Below, one piece after another: positions 1-5,758 of a DNA stretch of 9,942 bases. The notes beneath the pieces are model-generated. The model did not search any database and was not told where the DNA came from. It saw only the letters and a list, made by a program, of their open reading frames with translations. Every line of letters begins with the position of its first letter. The first letter of the stretch is position 1. The position numbers and the translations under genes were made by a program. This DNA comes from JAAYJM01 sp964498585 (GTDB lineage: Bacteria; Bacteroidota; Ignavibacteria; Kapaibacteriales; UBA2268). The stretch spans positions 1 through 9,942 of the forward strand of contig CAZCHH010000087.1 of the NCBI GenBank assembly GCA_964498585.1, given 5' to 3'.

Positions 1-60
1 CTCAAATCTTGAGTTAACGATGACTTGTGAGATTCCTCACTTCGTTTCGGAATGACAGAC
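1..60. repeat. Partial copy of a long palindromic intergenic repeat (loop and right arm)
   Basis: The stretch ends in GATTCCTCACTTCG followed by GGAATGACAGAC, the same ending as the 81-bp inverted repeat at 5263-5343. The first bases, CTCAA, look like the tail of a left arm that lies outside the window. From CTCAA to GATTCCTC is 38 bases, exactly the spacing in the degenerate copy at 5385-5422, and part of the loop between also matches (for example TAAC and GTGAG). I infer a third member of that family, cut by the window edge. No coding potential is visible. Confidence 0.6.
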
Positions 61-94
61 AATCATATTTTATCTTTAAAAGCAACTTGGTATA

Positions 95-149
95 AGTCAT
101 TAGTTGTTAGTAAAAATACTAATGACTAATAACAAAGGACTAATGACCT
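95..149. repeat. Decayed palindrome built from TAATGAC/GTCATTA units
   Basis: A left arm at 95-111 (AGTCATTAGT, then a diverged second unit) is mirrored by ACTAATGACTAAT at 118-130, around a short A-rich loop. Another ACTAATGAC follows at 140-148. The arms pair with several mismatches. It resembles the small non-coding palindromes around it, but it does not carry the GTCATTCYGA end of the others, so it may be a separate family. No function can be read from it. Confidence 0.45.
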
Positions 150-171
150 AAAAAAACTATTTTTAAGATGG

Positions 172-191
172 ATTCTGACATCCGTCAGAAT
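172..191. repeat. Short perfect hairpin ending in TCAGAATGAC
   Basis: ATTCTGAC (172-179) and GTCAGAAT (184-191) are perfect complements around a four-base ATCC loop. Read from the other strand, the edge is GTCATTCTGA, the same end as the long palindrome at 5263-5343. It looks like an internally deleted relative. It lies about 13 bases before the 51-bp element at 207-257. Confidence 0.6.
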
Positions 192-206
192 GACACTTTT
201 AGTGTT

Positions 207-257
207 GTCATCTCCATTTAAATAAAGGTTTTCCTTTATCAGGGGATTTAAAATGAC
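207..257 (+). repeat. 51-bp palindromic element, copy A
   Basis: The element starts with GTCATCTCC and ends with AAAATGAC. Its centre is a perfect hairpin, ATAAAGG (222-228) and CCTTTAT (233-239), around TTTT. Two other copies of exactly 51 bp occur at 5199-5249 (inverted) and 9289-9339; by hand count copy A matches them at 40 and 43 of 51 positions. This copy ends 73 bases before the first gene, so it may be transcribed in that gene's leader. No open frame of note runs through it. Its role, whether mobile repeat, RNA hairpin or protein site, is not decidable from the sequence. Confidence 0.75.
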
Positions 258-282
258 AAAAATACGAAATGAATTTTTACAA

Positions 283-313
283 AACATAATGAGTTCTTAT
301 GTTGATTTTTTTT
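283..313 (+). terminator. Weak terminator-like hairpin followed by a T run
   Basis: AACATAA (283-289) and TTATGTT (297-303) are perfect complements with a seven-base loop. Eight consecutive T follow at 306-313. The shape is that of an intrinsic terminator, but only one of the seven pairs is G-C, so the stem would be weak. It could end a transcript from outside the window, attenuate the cluster that begins at 331, or be chance in AT-rich DNA. Confidence 0.2.
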
Positions 314-330
314 AAATATTTTAGGAAGCA

Positions 331-1401
331 ATGGCATTATTAATATTTTATTTATTATTTGCTTTAGTAACTTCATTTATTTGTTCTTTGGTTGAAGCGG
401 TGCTTTTATCAACTTCAATTTCGCATTTACGCATTGAAGAAAAGAATGGAAATAAAAATGCAAGGTCGTTATTAAATTTAAAGCAAAACATAGACAAACC
501 ACTTTCTGCAATTTTATCATTAAACACTATTGCTCATACAATCGGTGCAGCCGGTGTCGGTGCTGAAGTTACAAAAATTTTTGGTGATGTGTATTTTGGT
601 ATTGCCTCTGTAATTCTTACTTTATTAATCTTGATTTTTACAGAAATTATTCCAAAAACAATTGGTGCGCTATATTGGAAAAAGCTAACAACAACAACTT
701 TGTTAATCATTAACTCTATGATTTTTATTACTTATCCTATAGTTATTTCGCTTTTGTTTTTTTCAAAGCTACTTTCTAAAGGAAAAAAAGAATTTACAAC
801 AAGCAGAGAAGAAATTTTTACTTTAGCTAATATCGGAGCAGAAGAAGGTATTTTTGATGAAAAAGAAAACAAAATTATTCAGAATTTGTTTAAGCTAAAA
901 AGTATAAAAGCAACAGAGGTTATGACACCACGGGTAGTAGTTTCAGTTTCAGATGAAAACTTGCTTTTAAAAGATTTTTTCAAGAATAAAAACAATTTAA
1001 AATTCTCAAGGATACCGGTTTATTCAAATTCTGTGGAAAATATTACCGGTTATGTGTTTCGTCAGGAGGTGTTTGAAAAACTTGCTGAAGATATGGACGA
1101 GATGAAGTTAAGCGATATAAAAAGAGAAATTGTCTTTGTTCCGGAATCAATTCAACTTTTTGATGCATGGGAAATCTTGCTCGAAATGAAGGAACATATC
1201 GCCTTGATTATTGATGACTACGGTGGAATGCAAGGCATTATTACGATGGAAGATATAATTGAAACACTGCTCGGATTTGAAATTCTTGACGAAAAAGATA
1301 CTATTACTGATATGCAGCATTATGCACGGGAAAGATGGAAAATGCGTCAAACAAAATACAATCTTTTCGAAGATTTAAATTATTTAAAGAATAAACAATA
1401 A
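331..1401 (+). CDS. CNNM (DUF21) / CBS-pair membrane protein, CorB/HlyC-like, short form
   Basis: This is an integral inner-membrane protein of 356 residues. It has an N-terminal CNNM (DUF21) domain: a hydrophobic segment at residues 2-27, others around 88-113 and 122-147, and the family's conserved E-I-I-P-K-T motif at 105-110. A cytoplasmic CBS pair follows: CBS1 begins near EVMTPR (196-201) and CBS2 spans roughly 265-318, with DDYGG (295-299) and MEDIIE (306-311). Families of this build are linked to magnesium or cobalt efflux; older annotations call them hemolysins. The C-terminal CorC_HlyC domain of longer relatives is absent; the protein ends in a short basic tail (RERWKMR, 333-339). 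I see this as a short family form, not a truncation. AGGAAG lies only two bases before the ATG, too close for a normal ribosome site, and the hydrophobic start supports this ATG. It is the first of four tightly spaced genes. The transported ion is inferred from the family only. Confidence 0.88.
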   Translation: MALLIFYLLFALVTSFICSLVEAVLLSTSISHLRIEEKNGNKNARSLLNLKQNIDKPLSAILSLNTIAHTIGAAGVGAEVTKIFGDVYFGIASVILTLLILIFTEIIPKTIGALYWKKLTTTTLLIINSMIFITYPIVISLLFFSKLLSKGKKEFTTSREEIFTLANIGAEEGIFDEKENKIIQNLFKLKSIKATEVMTPRVVVSVSDENLLLKDFFKNKNNLKFSRIPVYSNSVENITGYVFRQEVFEKLAEDMDEMKLSDIKREIVFVPESIQLFDAWEILLEMKEHIALIIDDYGGMQGIITMEDIIETLLGFEILDEKDTITDMQHYARERWKMRQTKYNLFEDLNYLKNKQ

Positions 1402-1407
1402 GATAAA

Positions 1408-3600
1408 ATGAAAATTGCAATCTACATACTATCGCTTATGATTTTGTCGCTTCAGGCGTTTTCTCAAATTCAAAATGATACTATAAGTAGAGAAACGGAA
1501 AGCATTTTAATAAGTAAAGAAACTGAAATAAAAGAACAATACAAATTCGGCTTATTCGGAGGATATTCTTTTAATTTTCACAATGCAGATTTCCGATTTC
1601 TGCCCGGAGTGCCGAATTGCTGTCCGCATTTTGAAAGTGGCTCTGGTAATGGATTTTTAATCGGCGCCCTTGCTGATTATTTGCTTGATGAAAGGTTTTT
1701 CCTTGAATTGCGAGCTGGTTTTAATTACTTTGATGGTGATTTAACTGAAACTGAAGCAACAACTGTTCTTATTGCAGACTTATTAACTGAAGGGGAATTT
1801 GAGCATAGCGTTACAGGGAAATTTTCAAATATTTTTCTTGAACCTATGCTTGGAATAAATGTTATCGAAAATCTGAAATTTTTGATTGGTCCGAAATTAG
1901 GAATAACATCTTTGCACGATTTTTCACAATATGAGAAAATTATTAAACCAGCAGACATCGGAGTTTTTCCGGATACAAAAACCCGCTTCAGAAACGATAC
2001 TTCAGGAACGATTAGCGATGCTTCAAGTATTCAGCTTTCATTTTCGATAGGATTGAGCTATGAGCTGCCACTAAACAGAACTAAAACATTTTCTATTTTA
2101 CCTGAAATATTCTTTGATTTTGGACTTAATAATTTAGTGAAAAATACAGATTGGAAATCAAATGCTCTGCATTCCGGCATTTCAATTAAGTATTATCCAC
2201 AAAAATCAACGGAAGAAGAAATTGAGATTTATAAGGAAACTATTGAAGAAACGCAAGTTGATACTACGGTTATTGCGAGTTTTGATGTAGAAACAGAAAA
2301 TTTTATAGAAGGTCAAATAATTTTCAATAAAAAGGAAATTATTTATGGCGACAACACAGAAACAACCAAAATCACATACAACCGCACTGATACTTTGTTT
2401 ATTCCAGAAAAACCGCAAAAAGTAGAAATAGAAATACTTGCAGTTGATGAAGGCAAACCGAGAAGAAAGGCAACTGATATTTTTATACAACAGCACTACG
2501 TTACGCAAGCATTTCCAATTTTACCAATTGTGTTTTTCGATAAAAATTCATCTAAACTGCCAAAACGTTTTTCATATATAGAAGACAAAGATTCATTTAT
2601 TATTGATGATTTACAAATAAATCCAATTAATTATAACTACAACGTATTAAATATAATAGGGAAGCGGCTCGCTGATAATCCCAATGCAAATATTACATTA
2701 AACGGGTATTCGGACCCAACAAGCGAAGTCGGGGATTGCTATTTAGCAATATCAAGAGCAAAAGAGATTAAAAGATATTTAGAAGCAATTTGGGGTATTG
2801 CTCCCTCAAGAATGGTGATTTATGAGAACAGAACGAACTGCTCGCCAGAAAATCCAACACAGACCCAAACTGAAGATGGATTTGCAGAAAATCGTAGGGT
2901 TGAAATAGAATCCAATTTCAATAAAATTTTAGCTCCTCTGTCACAAAAGAAATTCATTGAAGCTCGTGTTGTAACGCCATCATCCTTGGAATTTTCTGCA
3001 AAATCAAAAGAAGAAATCCACCAGAACTGGACATTTTCTATTTATCAAAATGAAGATAAACCAATACTGCACCGTGAAGGTAAAGGAAACTTACAAACAA
3101 TTAATTTTGAAATTAATGAAAAGCAGGCGAATTCAATGCTTGTCGGCACGCCACTTATTTGTAAATTTACAATTGGAAAAGGTAAGAATATAGATGAATA
3201 CCGCGATACATTGATAATAACGAAAGATACTTCAACAATCGAAATTGACCGCCTTTCGCTTGCTATTTATCAGGTAGCAGGCGATTCACTTCGCGAAGTC
3301 GATAAAATTGCAATTCGTCATTTCATCGAAAAACTGAAAGAAAATGATTCTATTTACGTCTATGGCTATTCTGACGATTTAGGAAGTGAGCAAATAAACA
3401 GAACTCTTTCAATAAACCGTTCAAAAATTGCTTGCTCGTTCATTCAAAACATTTTAGAAGAAAATAAAATTAATGCAGTTATTGCGAAATGTGAAGGCGT
3501 TTGGTTTTTAAGAACTCCTCCCGGAATCGTTTCTTATAAATTACCGGAAGAACGCTTCCTTTCGAGAACTGTGCAAATTGAAATACATAGAAGAAGATAA
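1408..3600 (+). CDS. Outer-membrane protein with N-terminal beta-barrel-like region and two OmpA-like domains
   Basis: The 730-residue product starts with a signal peptide (hydrophobic 3-18, likely cut near 19-20). Residues about 44-265 alternate as in an outer-membrane beta-barrel and contain a PGVPNCCPHF segment (66-75) followed by a glycine/serine patch (GSGSG-like, 77-82). Residues 285-360 form a linker or beta-rich domain. A first OmpA-type peptidoglycan-binding domain lies about 370-503: FFDKNSSKL, GYSD (433-436), SRAKEIKRYL (449-458) and NRRVEIE (495-501). A beta-rich spacer follows. A second, more diverged OmpA-like domain lies about 615-730, with GYSD (653-656), LSINRSK (667-673) and SRTVQIEI (719-726) where NRRVEI is expected. 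The likely role is anchoring the outer membrane to peptidoglycan. The start is six bases after the previous stop, and the next gene begins three bases after this one ends, indicating one operon. The barrel call is from pattern only; a periplasmic or lipid-free surface role cannot be excluded. Confidence 0.85.
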   Translation: MKIAIYILSLMILSLQAFSQIQNDTISRETESILISKETEIKEQYKFGLFGGYSFNFHNADFRFLPGVPNCCPHFESGSGNGFLIGALADYLLDERFFLELRAGFNYFDGDLTETEATTVLIADLLTEGEFEHSVTGKFSNIFLEPMLGINVIENLKFLIGPKLGITSLHDFSQYEKIIKPADIGVFPDTKTRFRNDTSGTISDASSIQLSFSIGLSYELPLNRTKTFSILPEIFFDFGLNNLVKNTDWKSNALHSGISIKYYPQKSTEEEIEIYKETIEETQVDTTVIASFDVETENFIEGQIIFNKKEIIYGDNTETTKITYNRTDTLFIPEKPQKVEIEILAVDEGKPRRKATDIFIQQHYVTQAFPILPIVFFDKNSSKLPKRFSYIEDKDSFIIDDLQINPINYNYNVLNIIGKRLADNPNANITLNGYSDPTSEVGDCYLAISRAKEIKRYLEAIWGIAPSRMVIYENRTNCSPENPTQTQTEDGFAENRRVEIESNFNKILAPLSQKKFIEARVVTPSSLEFSAKSKEEIHQNWTFSIYQNEDKPILHREGKGNLQTINFEINEKQANSMLVGTPLICKFTIGKGKNIDEYRDTLIITKDTSTIEIDRLSLAIYQVAGDSLREVDKIAIRHFIEKLKENDSIYVYGYSDDLGSEQINRTLSINRSKIACSFIQNILEENKINAVIAKCEGVWFLRTPPGIVSYKLPEERFLSRTVQIEIHRRR

Positions 3601-3603
3601 AAT

Positions 3604-4062
3604 ATGTTACTAAATAGAAAAACTATTGCTAAATTAGCCGAAGAGCTAAAAGATAATGGGAAAAAACTCGTTTTCACTAATGGCTGCTTCGATATTATTC
3701 ATTCCGGTCATATAAAATATTTAACTGAAGCACAGAAATTAGGAGATTATTTAATCGTTGGTCTAAATTCCGATAGCTCTGTAAAATTGCTAAAAGGAGA
3801 TGAGCGACCTATTAATAGTGAAGAAGATAGAGCTACTGTGCTTTGTGGCTTAAAAGCAGTTGATTTTGTTACTGTTTTCGACGAAGAAACTCCTGCTGAA
3901 CTAATTCAAGAAATAATACCGAATGTGCTCGTTAAAGGTGGTGATTATACTGTTGAAACCGTTGTTGGTGCTGATACTGTCCAAAATAGTGGTGGCAAAG
4001 TTATAATTATTCCTTTTGTTGAAGGTAAATCTACTACACGAATTATTAACAAAATGAAATAA
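3604..4062 (+). CDS. rfaE2: D-glycero-beta-D-manno-heptose 1-phosphate adenylyltransferase (stand-alone RfaE2 / HldE C-terminal type)
   Basis: This is a cytoplasmic nucleotidyltransferase of 152 residues, the length of the stand-alone RfaE2 form. In E. coli the same domain is the C-terminal half of the fusion protein HldE. The family transfers AMP from ATP to heptose 1-phosphate, giving ADP-heptose for the LPS core or other heptose-containing glycans. Visible signatures are NGCFDIIHSGH (26-36) with the catalytic HxGH at 33-36, LKGDERPINSEEDRA (63-77), VFDEETP (91-97), VKGGDY (110-115) and STTRII (143-148). These are the expected blocks in the expected order, so the family call is firm. The kinase half (RfaE1) is not in this window and must be encoded elsewhere if the pathway is complete. 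It starts three bases after the OmpA-like gene and ends three bases before the next, with no room for its own promoter except inside the upstream gene. Confidence 0.92.
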   Translation: MLLNRKTIAKLAEELKDNGKKLVFTNGCFDIIHSGHIKYLTEAQKLGDYLIVGLNSDSSVKLLKGDERPINSEEDRATVLCGLKAVDFVTVFDEETPAELIQEIIPNVLVKGGDYTVETVVGADTVQNSGGKVIIIPFVEGKSTTRIINKMK

Positions 4063-4065
4063 ACT

Positions 4066-5187
4066 ATGTCTATTGTTGAAAAATTTGCATCTTTTGAAAA
4101 AGATTTCCGGCCCAATTTACTCAAACTACCAAACTGGCTTGCAATTAAACTCTTTTCTTTTGGGAGAAAGCAGTTTTTGAAACGGCTTTATCGAGATATT
4201 CCTAAGGAAAAAGCCAATATTCCTGAATCGGCTCCAGTCAAACTTTGGGGGCTTGAATTTAACTGCCCAGTATTTAATGCAGCGGGAATTTTTAAAAGTG
4301 GCGATGGCTACGAAATGACTGCAAGGCAAGGCGCTGGTGCTTTTCTTATTGGGACAATTACTCATAATAAACGCTATGGAAATATAAAAAATAATATTCT
4401 ACATCCATTCGCTGCTTATCCAAATTCTCTGGCAGCATCTAATTGGATGGGACTTCCTAATGATGGAATTAATAATGTTATTGAAAAAATTTCGAATATT
4501 AAAAAGCAGAAAAAATTTCCGATTGGTATTAGTATTGCTTCTTCGCCAGATTTTCCGGAAAAAGAAGGTTTAAAGTATTTGATTGAAGATTTTTGCTTAT
4601 TGGAAAAAACACAAACCGACTTCATTGAGCTCAATGAAAGCTGTCCTAATGTGAATCATGGAAAAATTGATTCGAAAGATGTTTTGGACAATCACCTTGT
4701 TTATCGCTTAGAAAAAATCTCTGAATCTTTTTTAAAAAATAGAAATCGCTATATACCAGTAATACTTAAGTTTTCTACTGATACATCAGTTGAACAGGTT
4801 GGAGCTATAATCAATTTTTGCATTGAACTTGGTTTCGATGGCATCAATTTTGGTAATACCTCTATTGATTATTTATTTTGCTCAGATTTTATTCTTCAGG
4901 AAGAAAAGCAGCTTTTTGAATATTTTATTTCAAATTTTGGTGGAGGAGTAAGCGGAAGTCCTCTAAAAGAAAAATCTTTGAATTTATGTAAAGCAGCAAC
5001 TACTTTTTTGAAAACAAAAAAATTAAATAAAGAATTTCATATTATCCGCACTGGGGGAGTTTTCTCAAAAGAAGACTTACAAAAATCAAAAGAAATTGGT
5101 GTTTCTCTTAATCAATGGTATACCGGCTATTTCCATAATTTCGGATTAAATGGCCATAAGGTCTATGAAAATATAATTGATAATTGA
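4066..5187 (+). CDS. Dihydroorotate dehydrogenase-family FMN flavoprotein
   Basis: This 373-residue TIM-barrel oxidoreductase belongs to the family that oxidises dihydroorotate to orotate in pyrimidine synthesis. Conserved blocks in order are FNAAGIFKSG (70-79, FMN/substrate Lys77), IGTITHNKRYGN (95-106), NWMGLPNDG (126-134), IELNESCPN (187-195), VILKFS (232-237, Lys235), INFGNTS (260-266), GGGVSGSPL (292-300), RTGGVFS (328-334) and WYTGY (351-355). The active-site base position is Cys193, and NxMGLPN and ELNxSCPN are class 1A style. Class 2 enzymes normally have Ser there. Yet about 60 residues precede the barrel, with a hydrophobic/basic stretch at 19-43 that recalls the membrane-associating N-terminus of quinone-linked class 2 enzymes. 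The electron acceptor therefore cannot be assigned, and a paralogue acting on another substrate is possible. I withhold a gene symbol. It is the last gene of the four-gene cluster, starting three bases after rfaE2, and is followed by repeats. Confidence 0.82.
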   Translation: MSIVEKFASFEKDFRPNLLKLPNWLAIKLFSFGRKQFLKRLYRDIPKEKANIPESAPVKLWGLEFNCPVFNAAGIFKSGDGYEMTARQGAGAFLIGTITHNKRYGNIKNNILHPFAAYPNSLAASNWMGLPNDGINNVIEKISNIKKQKKFPIGISIASSPDFPEKEGLKYLIEDFCLLEKTQTDFIELNESCPNVNHGKIDSKDVLDNHLVYRLEKISESFLKNRNRYIPVILKFSTDTSVEQVGAIINFCIELGFDGINFGNTSIDYLFCSDFILQEEKQLFEYFISNFGGGVSGSPLKEKSLNLCKAATTFLKTKKLNKEFHIIRTGGVFSKEDLQKSKEIGVSLNQWYTGYFHNFGLNGHKVYENIIDN

Positions 5188-5198
5188 TATGTTGTATT

Positions 5199-5249
5199 GT
5201 CATTCCGAACCCCAAGATAAAGCAAGTGCTTTATTTAAATAGAGATGAC
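5199..5249 (-). repeat. 51-bp palindromic element, copy B (inverted)
   Basis: Read on the minus strand it matches copies A and C at 40 and 42 of 51 positions by hand count. The inner hairpin is ATAAAGC (5217-5223) and GCTTTAT (5228-5234) around a four-base loop. The innermost pair is C-G here in element orientation, where copy A has G-C, so both partners changed together. It starts 11 bases after the stop codon of the flavoprotein gene and could serve as a 3' hairpin for the four-gene transcript, though no T run follows. Its GTCATTCCGAAC edge resembles the ends of the long palindrome next to it. Confidence 0.75.
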
Positions 5250-5262
5250 ATCAATTAACACA

Positions 5263-5343
5263 GTCATTCTGAACGAAGTTAAGAATCCAGAAAAAATTCT
5301 TTAAATCACTATCCTCTGGATTCTTCACTTCGTTCAGAATGAC
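5263..5343. repeat. 81-bp near-perfect inverted repeat (REP/MITE-like)
   Basis: The left arm at 5263-5290 begins GTCATTCTGAACGAAG and the right arm at 5316-5343 ends CTTCGTTCAGAATGAC. The 28-base arms match at 27 positions; the one mismatch is T5280, where G is expected. The loop (5291-5315) is 25 bases and AT-rich. No protein is encoded. The same right-arm sequence recurs at 31-60 and, degenerate, at 5412-5440, so it is a dispersed repeat. Transcribed RNA would fold into a very stable stem, so it may also act as a transcript end or stabiliser. No target-site duplication is obvious and no transposase gene is present. Confidence 0.8.
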
Positions 5344-5369
5344 AGACAAACGTAAAGATGTTATTTGTA

Positions 5370-5440
5370 AACGAAGTGATGAATCTCAAGTAATTTGATA
5401 ACAAGGAATTGTGAGATTCCTCGCTGCGTTCCTAATGAAC
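5370..5440. repeat. Degenerate second copy of the long palindromic repeat
   Basis: AACGAAGTGATGAATCTCA (5370-5388) pairs with TGAGATTCCTCGCTGCGTT (5412-5430) at 16 of 19 positions, around a 23-base loop. The right side continues into CCTAATGAAC, a decayed form of the usual CGGAATGACAGAC ending. It sits 26 bases after the near-perfect copy at 5263-5343. Its loop resembles the sequence at 6-27 of the window, so the loop is part of the repeat as well. Confidence 0.6.
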
Positions 5441-5758
5441 CTCTTTGACTTTTAAATCACATAACTGCTTATATAACAAATATTTCAAAGGATATATCAA
5501 CCAAAAAAAATATTTATATTTCGTTCATTTTTACAAAAGAAAACGTCAAAGTTTATATTCGCCTCGGAATGACAGATTTATTTGACTAGTTGTCGGTTTG
5601 GTATAAATACTATATTTTCGTTATGAGTATCAGTAGTACTGAAGTTTGATAAAAAAAAGAAAAGAAATTAAATTTTTACAAATCATTAATTGAAAACATT
5701 TGTTTTTTTCTCTTAATATTTTTAGTTAATTTAAAATTAAAAAATTGAATTTATATTT
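5441..5758. other. AT-rich gene-free leader of the sensor kinase
   Basis: I see no coding frame or RNA gene here. A half copy of the dispersed repeat end, CCTCGGAATGACAGA, lies at 5562-5576. CTTTGAC (5443-5449) and GTCAAAG (5545-5551) are an inverted pair about 95 bases apart. A 15-base AT-only palindrome, TTAATTT-A-AAATTAA, lies at 5726-5740, 18 bases before the kinase ATG. The kinase promoter must be in this stretch or the repeats before it, but no promoter can be picked with confidence: TTTG and TATA-like words are common and none have convincing spacing. Confidence 0.4.

Noticed and set aside
95..150. Tandem-looking TAATGAC words, considered as a CRISPR or iteron-type origin.
   Set aside because: The units are few, differ in spacing, and are arranged as an inverted rather than regularly spaced direct repeat; there are no cas or rep genes nearby.
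331..1401. The CNNM/CBS protein considered as truncated because it lacks the CorC_HlyC domain.
   Set aside because: The frame is clean, the next gene begins six bases later, and short CNNM proteins with a basic tail are a normal family form.
2206..2508. Minus-strand open frame of 100 codons within the OmpA-like gene.
   Set aside because: It lies opposite a well-supported coding region and encodes a Phe/Asn/Cys-rich product with no recognisable domain.
5581..5620. TTGACT/TTTG words followed by TATAAA or TATATT, considered as a kinase promoter.
   Set aside because: Spacings are 14 or 23 bases (10 for TTTG to TATATT), fitting neither the sigma-70 nor the Bacteroidota -33/-7 spacing; many similar words occur nearby.
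5726..5740. Perfect AT-only palindrome TTAATTT-A-AAATTAA upstream of the kinase start, considered as an operator.
   Set aside because: The surrounding 60 bases are almost pure A/T, so such a palindrome is easily expected by chance and no known operator matches.
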